Source of the DNA: Candidatus Latescibacterota bacterium
GTDB taxonomy: Bacteria; Latescibacterota; UBA2968
Reading direction: 5' to 3'
NCBI GenBank assembly: GCA_022821275.1
Contig: JAJEDY010000049.1
Location: 1-64,000, forward strand
Length of the DNA stretch: 64,000 bases
This document shows positions 44,928 through 53,502 of the stretch, one piece after another. The position numbers were made by a program, and so were the translations under genes. A model generated the notes under the pieces. That model was not told the origin of the DNA, did not search any database, and saw nothing but the letters and a program-made list of their open reading frames with translations. Positions within the stretch are counted from its first letter, which is position 1. Every line of letters starts with the position of its first letter.

Positions 44928-47594
44928 ATGTCTTTCAGACGTTTTAGGTATAATAAATATATGTTGATTTGCCACTTGCTGGCTATCGCTGTCGGTTTGG
45001 CAATGGGGAAAGGTGGCGCACAAGCCGCTAAAAATGCTGAGCAAGAGTTGGGAAGCGATGAACAAACGCTCTATGAACAACTTCACAACAGGCAGTTCCA
45101 CCCTATGGTCAACAGTCTTCAGAACGATGTTTCAGATTCCTACAACCTGACCGCCCGCTTTCGCTCAAAAGGCGTTCACCTTTCTGCCACTGATGGCTCT
45201 ATTGATCCGTTTGTGCAACAAGCCAAACTGACGGATTTGGACGGCGTAGTGACCCGATTGTCCGATACTCTGGGGTATTCAGTATCCGTAGATGGAAATA
45301 TTGCTGTCGTGGGTGCTGATGGAGATGAGAACAACAGAGGCTCGGTGTATGTGTTCACGTATGATGGGAATGTGTGGACGGAAACGGCCAAGTTGGTCCC
45401 CACTGATGGCAAAGCCAATAACTTTTTCGGGCATACTGTGGATGTAGATGGAAACACCATCGTTGTGGGTAGCATCTACCAGGCGTATGTGTTCACGCAT
45501 GATGGTGGGACCTGGACAGAAACAGCCAGACTGTCCCTTGATATCAAACCAGATACCAATATTTGGACTGGTTTGGCATCTGTGTCAGTTTCAGATAGCA
45601 CCATTGTTGTGAGTACTTTTGGGGAGGACGATGATAGAGGCTCGGTGTATGTGTTTGCTTATGATGGTGAGACGTGGATAGAAACGGTCGAGTTGGTCGC
45701 TTTCGATGGCGACGCCCATGACCTCTTTGGTTATTCTGTCTCTGTGGATGGTCGCACCATTGTCGTGGGTGCTCAAGGGGATGATAGGCGCAGAGGCTCG
45801 GTGTATGTGTTTACTTATGATGGTGAGAGGTGGGCAGAAACGGTCAAACTGGTCGCTGCCGATGGCGAAGCCTATGATCTCTTCGGGCAGTCTGTGTCCA
45901 TTTCAGATGGCACCATTGTCGTGGGTGCTCCAAGGGATGGCGATAAAGGCAGGGCCTCTGGCTCGGTATATGTGTTCACGTATGATGGCGGGATGTGGAC
46001 AGAAACGACCAAATTGACTCCTAATGATGGTGAAGCCTATGATTATTTCGGGCATTCTATATCTGTGGATGGTCGCACCATTGCCGTGGGTACTGATAGG
46101 GACAGTGACAGTGGCAGGCTTTCAGGCTCTGCGTATGTATTCACGTATGATGGTAGGGTGTGGGCAGAAACGATTAAGCTGACCGCTTCCGATGGCGAGG
46201 CCTATGACTTTTTGGGGCATTCTATATCTGTTTCAGAGGGTACCATTATTGTAGGTGCTTTTGGGGATGAGAATTATAGAGGCTCTGCGTATGTCTTTAC
46301 GCATGATGGTCAGATGTGGGGAGAAAAGGCCAAGTTGGTCGCTGCTGATGGTAATGGTTATTTTAGTAATGACTTCGGACATTCTTTATTTGTAGATGGT
46401 CGCACTATTGTCGTGGGTGCCGATAAAGATAACGAAGGGAGAGGCTCTGCGTATGTGTTCACGTATGATGGTGAGATGTGGGCAGAAACGGGCGCGCTGA
46501 CCGCTTCCGATGGGGAAGCCCGTGACAATTTCGGACATTCTATGTCTGTGGATGGTCGCACTATGATAGTGAGTGCTCCAAGGGATGACGATGATAGAGG
46601 CTCGGTGTATGTGTTTACGTATGATGGCGAGATGTGGGCAGAAACGGCCAAGTTGGTCGCTTCCGATGGCGAAGCCAATGACCATTTCGGGCGGTCTGTA
46701 TCTATTTCAGGGAGTACTATTATCGCGGGTGCTCAAGGGGATGATAGGCGGCGAGGCTCGGTGTATGTGTTCACGTATGATGGTGAGATGTGGACAGAAA
46801 CGACCAAGCTGACCGCTTCCGACGGCGAAGCCCGTGACACCTTCGGGCGGTCTGTATCTATTTCAGGGAGTACTATTGTCGCAGGTGCTCAAGGGGATGA
46901 TAGGCGGCGAGGCTCGGTGTATGTGTTCACGTATGATGGAGGGATGTGGAAAGAAACGGCCAAGCTGATCGCATCTGATGGCGAAATCTATGATTATTTT
47001 GGGCATTCTGTATCTGTGGATGGACGCACTGTTGTCGTGGGTACTGATAGGGACGCTGGCGTTGTCAGATTCTCTGGCTCTGCGTATGTGTTCACGTATG
47101 ATGGAGGGATGTGGAAAGAAACGGCCAAGTTGATCGCATCTGATGGCGAAGACCATGACCTTTTCGGGCATTCTGTGGATGTGTCTGGCCGCACCATTGT
47201 CATAGGTGCTTTTGGGGACTCCGACAATGGCGGGTTTTCTGGCTCTGCGTATGTGTTTACGTATGATGGTGAGAAGTGGACAGAAACGACCAAGCTAACC
47301 GCCGCCGATGGGATTGCCAATGACTTCTTCGGAGAGGCTGTGTCCGTGGATAGAGGCGTCGTCGTGGTTGGGGCACCCGGAGGCGACAACCGCATAGGCT
47401 CCGCGTATGTGTATCGAGTGCCACTGGTCGAGCGTGCCGATGTCGATGGCGATGGGGTTATTGGTATGTCAGATTTCCGTGCATTTGCCGAGGCTTATGG
47501 AACGACTGATCTTCGGTTTGATTTTGATGAAGACGGAACAGTTGGTTTCTCCGATTTTCTGATCTTTGTCAGTCTCTACAGTGAGTCTGCCTGA
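44928..47594 (+). CDS. Secreted FG-GAP-like repeat protein (14 blades) with dockerin-like C-terminus
   Basis: 888 residues. An N-terminal hydrophobic segment (about 12-28) suggests export. From about residue 85 to 830 there are 14 copies of a ~50-residue unit with the pattern FGHSVSVDGRTIVVGA then GSVYVFTYDG and W.ET.KL; 14 blades would make two seven-bladed propellers. The C-terminus has two EF-type calcium loops, DVDGDGVIGMSDF and DFDEDGTVGFSDF, as in dockerins. Several units are nearly identical at DNA level (46716-46800 against 46851-46935), implying recent duplication. Likely a cell-surface adhesin or matrix protein; no cohesin partner is in the window. Confidence 0.85.
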   Translation: MSFRRFRYNKYMLICHLLAIAVGLAMGKGGAQAAKNAEQELGSDEQTLYEQLHNRQFHPMVNSLQNDVSDSYNLTARFRSKGVHLSATDGSIDPFVQQAKLTDLDGVVTRLSDTLGYSVSVDGNIAVVGADGDENNRGSVYVFTYDGNVWTETAKLVPTDGKANNFFGHTVDVDGNTIVVGSIYQAYVFTHDGGTWTETARLSLDIKPDTNIWTGLASVSVSDSTIVVSTFGEDDDRGSVYVFAYDGETWIETVELVAFDGDAHDLFGYSVSVDGRTIVVGAQGDDRRRGSVYVFTYDGERWAETVKLVAADGEAYDLFGQSVSISDGTIVVGAPRDGDKGRASGSVYVFTYDGGMWTETTKLTPNDGEAYDYFGHSISVDGRTIAVGTDRDSDSGRLSGSAYVFTYDGRVWAETIKLTASDGEAYDFLGHSISVSEGTIIVGAFGDENYRGSAYVFTHDGQMWGEKAKLVAADGNGYFSNDFGHSLFVDGRTIVVGADKDNEGRGSAYVFTYDGEMWAETGALTASDGEARDNFGHSMSVDGRTMIVSAPRDDDDRGSVYVFTYDGEMWAETAKLVASDGEANDHFGRSVSISGSTIIAGAQGDDRRRGSVYVFTYDGEMWTETTKLTASDGEARDTFGRSVSISGSTIVAGAQGDDRRRGSVYVFTYDGGMWKETAKLIASDGEIYDYFGHSVSVDGRTVVVGTDRDAGVVRFSGSAYVFTYDGGMWKETAKLIASDGEDHDLFGHSVDVSGRTIVIGAFGDSDNGGFSGSAYVFTYDGEKWTETTKLTAADGIANDFFGEAVSVDRGVVVVGAPGGDNRIGSAYVYRVPLVERADVDGDGVIGMSDFRAFAEAYGTTDLRFDFDEDGTVGFSDFLIFVSLYSESA

Positions 47595-47620
47595 CGCAGG
47601 TGGTTTCGTGTTAGTTACTT

Positions 47621-47655
47621 AACAAGCCTCGTTGGTCAAGCAACGAGGCTTGTTT
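47621..47655 (+). terminator. Strong rho-independent terminator
   Basis: Perfect 14-bp stem AACAAGCCTCGTTG / CAACGAGGCTTGTT with a 6-nt loop and TTTTATT after it. Ends the repeat-protein transcript and lies between convergent genes. Confidence 0.9.
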
Positions 47656-47681
47656 TATTGTAGTGTCTGTGAACTGATCAC

Positions 47682-48227
47682 TCAAAAGAAGAATTTGAGG
47701 CCCGCATAGATCCGGTCCATGTCGGTGATGCTGTTGTCAGTAAAGATGAAGTCGTGTTTGTAGTCGAGTCCGATACGCACCCTTTTGTGGAGGACGATGT
47801 CTATGCCAGCGCCGGGTGCCAGACCAAAGTTGCGACTGCCTTCATTGGGCGCGTAGAGTCCGGCGTTGAGTGAGACGTGGTACACAAAGGGGTCAAAGGC
47901 GTAGGCGAAACGCGAGCCGAGGCTGAAGATGGACATGTCGCGGTCGGAAAGATAATTATAGCCTGCCTGAATGCCGAGCCACTGGTCCATTTCGACGCCG
48001 AGTTCAATCCCGTAGAGAAAACCCGTGCGCGTTTTGTTGACGTCCGTCAGGTCAAAAAAGCCGGAGCCAAAGGCAGTGTTGAGATAGACGCGATGGTTCG
48101 GGCCACCAAAAGGGTATCCCCCTTTGCCGAATTCGCTTTCTTCCGATCCATCAGTTCGGCCCGTTTGCGCGCTGGCACTGCTTCCCAAAAGCAGAGCGAT
48201 TGCGAGTGTGAATAGCAGGTGTTTCAT
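47682..48227 (-). CDS. Outer-membrane beta-barrel protein
   Basis: 181 residues with a clear signal peptide (cleavage after SSASA). Alternating hydrophobic strands, GYNYLSDRDMSIFSLG and a terminal aromatic IYAGLKFFF are the pattern of small OmpA/OmpW-like eight-stranded barrels. Last gene of the LpoB operon, 69 nt after it. Function unknown. Confidence 0.75.
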   Translation of the reverse strand: MKHLLFTLAIALLLGSSASAQTGRTDGSEESEFGKGGYPFGGPNHRVYLNTAFGSGFFDLTDVNKTRTGFLYGIELGVEMDQWLGIQAGYNYLSDRDMSIFSLGSRFAYAFDPFVYHVSLNAGLYAPNEGSRNFGLAPGAGIDIVLHKRVRIGLDYKHDFIFTDNSITDMDRIYAGLKFFF

Positions 48228-48296
48228 GGTTTTGCTCCTTTCTCAATCAAGGTTATCCGTAATCCCCAACCTAATAATCTCAGGCCTTCAGCGCAA

Positions 48297-48884
48297 TTAC
48301 AATCCTATGCTGCGCTTTTTGTAGGCTTTGCGGATTTCTTTTTCGTCTGTCCATATAATTTCAGATGTGGTCAGGTCAGTCAGTTGGAATGTGGCTTTGT
48401 AGTAGATGAGTTTGTCTTTGCCCACTTCCTGTACATTCGCGCTGAGTGTGCCCGTGAGGATCAGGTCTGATCCGGTCTGTTTACCCGGTGCTTTGGCCTG
48501 TGTGGGATCGACGTAGCCCGATTGTTGGTATTCGTATTCTGTGGCGATGTCTTTGCGGTTGGTGACATCGACAAAGCGCACTTTGCCGCTCTGGATCAAT
48601 GCGGTTTTGATTTTGTCAGAGAGAGCCACCATGTCGATGTGTTCGGTGGTGCGATTGCGCATTTTGCCGAGCATGATGGCGGGTTCGGGCCTGTTCAACG
48701 GTGCTTCGAGGATTGAGTTGACGACTTTTTTGGCGATGAGTTGCATGTCGTTTTCGTTAAAGCGGTCGTCGAGCAAGGCGATGGTTTTGGGATCTTCATA
48801 CGTCCCTTTTGTAAAGGCTCTGGGACCAGCGCATCCGGTTGTGAGGCCGATCAGGGCGATTGCTGCATAGGTGATGAGTTTCAT
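48297..48884 (-). CDS. lpoB: LpoB-like penicillin-binding-protein activator lipoprotein
   Basis: 195 residues; lipobox LTTGC with Cys18. The body (VVNSILEAPLNRPEPAIMLG, NRTTEHIDMVALSDKIKTAL, SGKVRFVDVTNR, DLILTGTLSANVQEVG) is the LpoB/FlgT-related fold. In enterobacteria LpoB is an outer-membrane lipoprotein that activates PBP1b; that partner is not in the window. Confidence 0.85.
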   Translation of the reverse strand: MKLITYAAIALIGLTTGCAGPRAFTKGTYEDPKTIALLDDRFNENDMQLIAKKVVNSILEAPLNRPEPAIMLGKMRNRTTEHIDMVALSDKIKTALIQSGKVRFVDVTNRKDIATEYEYQQSGYVDPTQAKAPGKQTGSDLILTGTLSANVQEVGKDKLIYYKATFQLTDLTTSEIIWTDEKEIRKAYKKRSIGL

Positions 48885-48910
48885 GGCTTAGCTCCTTAGT
48901 TGAGAGGTGA

Positions 48911-48975
48911 AAGTATCCGCAGATGACGCAGAAAAAACGCGAGTAATTTGAGCGTTTTACACAGATGAAAGGTGT
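48911..48975. repeat. Dispersed repeat, second copy of the ACGCAGATAA family
   Basis: AAGTATCCGCAGATGACGCAGAAAA...ACACAGATGAAAGG shares GTATCCGCAGATGA and CGCAGA words with 13981-14026. It fills the gap between the secreted protein and lpoB genes without an obvious terminator. Confidence 0.6.
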
Positions 48976-48978
48976 GTC

Positions 48979-49791
48979 TTATCGCCATTCGCATTCCATC
49001 CGCGTATCTATCATGTGCCATTTATCTGGCAAAACTACATCCTGTTTGTAGCGAATGTAGGCGCGGCAGTCTTGAATGGGTGAGCTGACCGGATATTCCA
49101 TTTGATATGTTTGAACCCGTGAGAGGTCTATCGCCGGTATCTCGTCGATTTGATGGATGCCCGGGCGCGAGGATGTGAATATCCGAACGGTTTTGCTGCC
49201 GTGTGTTTTGAGCGGGATCGTTCCCGAGAAGGTGACGCGCCTGATTTTTCGCGGGAGCAACGGGTCTGTGGCATCGATCAGGGTATCTCTTTTCCACTGT
49301 CCGGCGAGCACGGTGTTTAAGTCCGCGGTGAAGACGCGCTGGATCTCTCCGTCGGGAATGATGACGTAGAGAAAGCGATGACGCGCTGTTTTGGAAACGC
49401 CGTCAAAGGTCAGGTAAATGGTGAGGTTGAGCGATTGGTTGGGCGCGAGCGCGTGTTTGGAGATGGCCTGTATCACGACGGACTCGATACCGTCTTTCTT
49501 CAGTGCGATCAGCCCTTCGGCAGATGCATCGCCCGCATAGCGTCGTTCAGAAACCATCTGTGCGATTTGATCGGGTTTGAAGTCGCTTTGTACCAATTGC
49601 AACAGGTCCTCACGGGTGAAGGGGAGTTGATCTGTGCGTTCATAAACCGCGGGTAGTTCTCCGCCGTCCCATTCGACGAGGTTGACGACAATGCCCCGCG
49701 TGGGCGGCAGGTCTGGTTTCGCCGCATTTGCCGTTGAAACGAACAGGCTGAGAACGATGATGAACAGAAGGCTTCGGTGTGAAAGTTTCAT
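48979..49791 (-). CDS. Secreted protein of unknown function, LpoB operon
   Basis: 270 residues with a signal peptide (cleavage after TANA). Residues 55-110 are helical (TREDLLQLVQSDFKPDQIAQMV); 115-260 look like beta strands. I do not recognise it. It lies between a COG3014-like lipoprotein and LpoB genes, so a periplasmic role near peptidoglycan synthesis is the best guess. Confidence 0.7.
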   Translation of the reverse strand: MKLSHRSLLFIIVLSLFVSTANAAKPDLPPTRGIVVNLVEWDGGELPAVYERTDQLPFTREDLLQLVQSDFKPDQIAQMVSERRYAGDASAEGLIALKKDGIESVVIQAISKHALAPNQSLNLTIYLTFDGVSKTARHRFLYVIIPDGEIQRVFTADLNTVLAGQWKRDTLIDATDPLLPRKIRRVTFSGTIPLKTHGSKTVRIFTSSRPGIHQIDEIPAIDLSRVQTYQMEYPVSSPIQDCRAYIRYKQDVVLPDKWHMIDTRMECEWR

Positions 49792-49810
49792 TGTGTTCCT
49801 CCTTGTGGAA

Positions 49811-51169
49811 TTATTGATAAACTCTGTGATTCAAGAACGTGCGTTGACCGGGTTTGATTTTGATGTTGGTAAATGTTTCGGTTTCGATAATGCGGCCGTT
49901 GGCGTCGAGTGCTTCGAGTGTGATGGTGTGGGTGCCTGGTGGCAGTTCGAGGCGGCCGATTTGAATATTGTGGGGCAAGGAGACCCAACTGCGCGTGTCG
50001 GCGATTTCGGTTGAGATGTTGAACAGGTTGACGAAGAAACCGAGGATTTCATTTTCGTCTTTGGCCTCTCGGTGGGCTATGTATTTCACAAGCCCGCGTG
50101 CAATTGTTCTGATCATAATCCTCGGGTAGTGATCCTGGAGCGATGTTTTTGCTATCGCGGCGTAATTTTGGGCGATCTGTGTTTGAATGGTGCGGTTTCC
50201 TGTACGGATACGAATGCGCTTTGTGCGTGGGGCAACGGCTTCGTATTTGGGAAGGACGACGCGCAACCAGTATTCGACGTCGCGAATGGGATATACGCGG
50301 TGGCGGCGGTGTGAGATTTCGGTGGCGATGGAAGATACTTTGTCGCCCTTACTGCGCTTTATGTCTTCTTCGTAAATGGGCAGATATATTTCCTCTTGTA
50401 CTTTGCGGGGGATAAAACCGATTTCAGAAAAGATCACGAGTTCGCCATTGCCCACAGGCGGTACAAAGGGCAGGATGTCGAGCGAGGCAAAGCGCATGTC
50501 GGTGCCCTCACCGTTGAGAATGTCATCTACCTGTTTGAGGTCTTTGGCGATGGTTTGAGGTGGGGCAGTGTGGAACTTTTTTTCGTAGTATGAATAGGCG
50601 TCTTGGGCGTGTCGATAGGAGACGCGGGCGTCGTTGAATTCGCCGGTGGCTTCGTAGAACAGGCCGGTGATGTAGTGAATGAAGGCGTCGTTTTTGTAAC
50701 TCGTCTGTCCATTGTGAATGGCGTATTGGTCGAGTTTCAAATTGGCTTTTCGACATTCGACAAGGGCGTCTTCAGGGAGGCCCAGATACCAGTAGTTCAA
50801 CGCGCGATAGTAGTGGACGGCAACCATTTCAAAGCTATCGCCCCGGTAGTTGCGTATGGCGTCGTTGGTCAAAAATGCGGCGGCTTCTCGGGAAACCGAG
50901 CGGGTATAGAGTCGATCTGATAGCCGCTCGGCTTCGGCAAAATAGCGATTGGATGTTTCGTAGTGGCCCTGATAGTGGGTGAGGAGACCATTTTCAAGGA
51001 GATAGAGCAATTGGTTGCCTCTTTTTTTTGACTTTTTGATTTTTGCACGGGCGTCTTCGTAATTGCGCGCACGCAAGCTCGTGCGAAAGTCACCCGAAAA
51101 GTGAGAATAGGTGGCACAGCCGTGTAGCGAGATCGCTATCAGAAGCACTATGTAGTAAATTGGTTTCAC
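49811..51169 (-). CDS. COG3014-like lipoprotein with TPR-type repeats
   Basis: 452 residues from GTG 51169 (GGAG nine bases upstream). Lipobox SLHGC with Cys18. TPR-like helical pairs fill 25-210 (LENGLLTHYQGHYETSNRYF, ALNYWYLGLPEDALVECRKA, YITGLFYEATGEFNDARVSY); the C-terminus is beta-rich. Genes of this family are often next to lpoB, as here. First gene of the operon, 45 nt downstream of a sigma-54 site. Confidence 0.8.
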   Translation of the reverse strand: MKPIYYIVLLIAISLHGCATYSHFSGDFRTSLRARNYEDARAKIKKSKKRGNQLLYLLENGLLTHYQGHYETSNRYFAEAERLSDRLYTRSVSREAAAFLTNDAIRNYRGDSFEMVAVHYYRALNYWYLGLPEDALVECRKANLKLDQYAIHNGQTSYKNDAFIHYITGLFYEATGEFNDARVSYRHAQDAYSYYEKKFHTAPPQTIAKDLKQVDDILNGEGTDMRFASLDILPFVPPVGNGELVIFSEIGFIPRKVQEEIYLPIYEEDIKRSKGDKVSSIATEISHRRHRVYPIRDVEYWLRVVLPKYEAVAPRTKRIRIRTGNRTIQTQIAQNYAAIAKTSLQDHYPRIMIRTIARGLVKYIAHREAKDENEILGFFVNLFNISTEIADTRSWVSLPHNIQIGRLELPPGTHTITLEALDANGRIIETETFTNIKIKPGQRTFLNHRVYQ

Positions 51170-51213
51170 CGCACTTTTCTCCGTTGAGGTTTTTGCGTGC
51201 GGTAAAAGTGTTA

Positions 51214-51230
51214 TGCAAATGGCGTGCCAA
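51214..51230 (-). promoter_or_regulatory. Consensus sigma-54 (-24/-12) promoter
   Basis: Minus strand TTGGCACG-CCAT-TTGCA matches YTGGCACG-N4-TTGCW at every fixed base. It lies 45 nt before the GTG of the COG3014-like gene, in an AT-rich gap (51170-51366) with no other gene. An enhancer-binding activator would be needed; none is encoded nearby. Confidence 0.7.
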
Positions 51231-51366
51231 TCGGAATGAATTATTTTAAGTTATTTAATTACAATAAGATATGGGAATTATAAAAAGGAGAGATATGTAG
51301 CGCAATGGCACAGGTGTGAATTTTTACAACAGTTTGAGTGGTGAGATGAGAGAGGGGTAGGGCGTC

Positions 51367-53502
51367 TTACCTTTTATCTGCTTTTTCTATTTTTAGTTGC
51401 TTGACTGTTGTTTCCACAGGTAAGAGATGGTCTGATGTATTGTGGAGATTTTCTATTTGGACTGAAACGCGCTGGTTTTTTTCGAGCGGAAAAAAGGCGT
51501 CCATTTGAGCGAAGTTCTTTGGGGGGATGAATATTTGTTGTGTTAAGAGTGTCTGGTTCGCAAAGATCGAAACTCTGATACTCGCCTGTTCGCGGAATGC
51601 ACTCAGGCGTTTTACTGTGATGCTTGTTTCGTATTCTCCAAAAATAAAGCTCTGGGAGCGTTCTGGTGTCGCAGGTTTTTTTGCTTGAAATGTGAACAGG
51701 TATTTTCCGGGGGCTAAGTCATAAGACGGGGTTGTTATGACGCCATCGCGGAGTGTTGCGGTATTGCGGATGTTGATTTGTACGCCTGTGGGAGATAGCT
51801 TGCAGGTGTCAAATGCAATAGTGCCGGGGTGCAACGGTTCGTGCGGTATCTGATTTGCGATGATCAGCGAGGGACTCGTAGAAAATACATCGAGCATGGT
51901 TGCGGCATTTTGTTTGATGTAATCTTTTCCAATATTTTTCCCGATGTAATTGTTCTCGATGTATTGCAGAATATGCGCGTCGGGGAGTTTATCGATGATT
52001 GCTTGTTTGGTCTGTATTTCCCGATGGTGATAAGTGTAAATCTGAGAGACTTCGACTGGCAAGATATAGTGTGTGCCCTTCTCATTTTGTTCCGCGCTTA
52101 TTAGTTCTATGGGGTGTATCGAATAGTCGTATTTTAATCTGTTGAGGTCTCGTTCGTGAACCCGTAGTTCTCTGGCAAAGACGATTTTTTGCACATCTTC
52201 CATCGCGTTGAGCGTATCTATGACCGCGCTTCTGGTATCTCTGGTGCTGTGCAATACCCAGCCCGTTTGATAGGCGTCATAGGCGCGCGGTAGTAAAATG
52301 AGCGCGGCTGCGAGACATATAATCGGAATTGATTTTTCGAGCTTTGGATAAAAGTGCTCCAATGCCACCTGCAGATTGTAAAAAGCAATGCCTGCAAAAA
52401 CGGCGATAAATGGGTAAACCTGTATAAAATTTCTGTGAAAGTTGACGGTCATACCACTCATAAATAAAAGATAGCTCGCGGGGAATAATAAGATCAGAAG
52501 CAATGCGGGCCGGGAAATTGTCCCCGCCAGACCGATTGCAAACAGGATGGCGCCCGTCAGTCCGATGTTCTGGTAAAATTCTCGTATCTGAAACGAAAAA
52601 TAATCCCATCCAGGGGTGATTGTTGCGCCGGGATGTCCCGTGGTTTTGTAGTAATTAATCTGGTGTAAGACATCCTTAATAAAAGTTGGGAAATCGAGAA
52701 TTGCGTAGGGCATGATGAAAAGAAAAGTCATCGCTGGCAGGCAGGGGAGCGCGAGCCAGTAAAATTTTTGGTGTGAGAGTTCATCTCGATAAGATATCCA
52801 GATCAGCGATGCAATGGGCAGCAAAATTGTCAGGCCCGAATTGTATTTTGTCGCTGTGGCAAAGCCGACACATATCAAACTCAATATGAAATAAATGATT
52901 TTTTTTTGGTCAATGAACAAAATGGAGAATAGGACGACAAGCGAGACAAACAGGGCGACTGGTGCATCCATTGTTACAAAGCCCGAATGAATAATGTGGA
53001 TCGGGAGAACGGATAAAAAAAAGGCCGATATGATGCCCGTCCATTTGTTGCATATCGACCTGCTGACTAAATAGGTGACAAATACTGTTGCCGTGCCCAT
53101 TGTGGCGGTCAAAAAACGGTTCCAAAAATAAAAGTTCGGGTGAGATATCGTCCAGTGCCAACCGGTGTCGGCTTCAATGCGTATATTTTTTACGCTTGCC
53201 AAATCGCCTGTGAGTGAGAGATAAATACGGTACAATTGATCGATCAGCAGGTTCAAATAAATCATCAGAGAACCGTACTTAAAAAAATGGGGGTTATAAT
53301 CCCCCGTTTTCATCATTTGAAGCGCGTTGCTGGCTGTGAGTGGTTCATCCCAGAAATACAAATAGGGTAAACCGATGTTTAATTGGAAATATCGAAGGAT
53401 AAATGCAAAGAAAATGATCAGAATGATGATAGAAGAGTGTTTCACTATCGCATGGTGGATAACGGGAAAATTGGCTTTAACAGACGCGACGAGATTACTC
53501 AT
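51367..53502 (-). CDS. GT39/ArnT-PMT-like membrane glycosyltransferase
   Basis: 711 residues from ATG 53502, overlapping the previous gene by 8 nt. About ten membrane helices from residue 25 to ~450, with YLYFWDEPLTASNA in the first outer loop; the Asp-Glu is the catalytic acidic site of the PMT/ArnT superfamily. The C-terminal third is a soluble beta-rich domain. It moves a sugar from a polyprenyl-phosphate donor outside the inner membrane. Last gene of the polysaccharide operon. Confidence 0.85.
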   Translation of the reverse strand: MSNLVASVKANFPVIHHAIVKHSSIIILIIFFAFILRYFQLNIGLPYLYFWDEPLTASNALQMMKTGDYNPHFFKYGSLMIYLNLLIDQLYRIYLSLTGDLASVKNIRIEADTGWHWTISHPNFYFWNRFLTATMGTATVFVTYLVSRSICNKWTGIISAFFLSVLPIHIIHSGFVTMDAPVALFVSLVVLFSILFIDQKKIIYFILSLICVGFATATKYNSGLTILLPIASLIWISYRDELSHQKFYWLALPCLPAMTFLFIMPYAILDFPTFIKDVLHQINYYKTTGHPGATITPGWDYFSFQIREFYQNIGLTGAILFAIGLAGTISRPALLLILLFPASYLLFMSGMTVNFHRNFIQVYPFIAVFAGIAFYNLQVALEHFYPKLEKSIPIICLAAALILLPRAYDAYQTGWVLHSTRDTRSAVIDTLNAMEDVQKIVFARELRVHERDLNRLKYDYSIHPIELISAEQNEKGTHYILPVEVSQIYTYHHREIQTKQAIIDKLPDAHILQYIENNYIGKNIGKDYIKQNAATMLDVFSTSPSLIIANQIPHEPLHPGTIAFDTCKLSPTGVQINIRNTATLRDGVITTPSYDLAPGKYLFTFQAKKPATPERSQSFIFGEYETSITVKRLSAFREQASIRVSIFANQTLLTQQIFIPPKNFAQMDAFFPLEKNQRVSVQIENLHNTSDHLLPVETTVKQLKIEKADKR

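Noticed and set aside
45176-47395. Several minus-strand frames of 60-130 codons
   Set aside because: They recur with the period of the propeller repeats and are antisense shadows of that gene.
45250-47420. CRISPR-like regularly spaced repeats
   Set aside because: The periodicity is of coding repeats of about 150 bp inside one frame; there are no short identical repeats with unique spacers.
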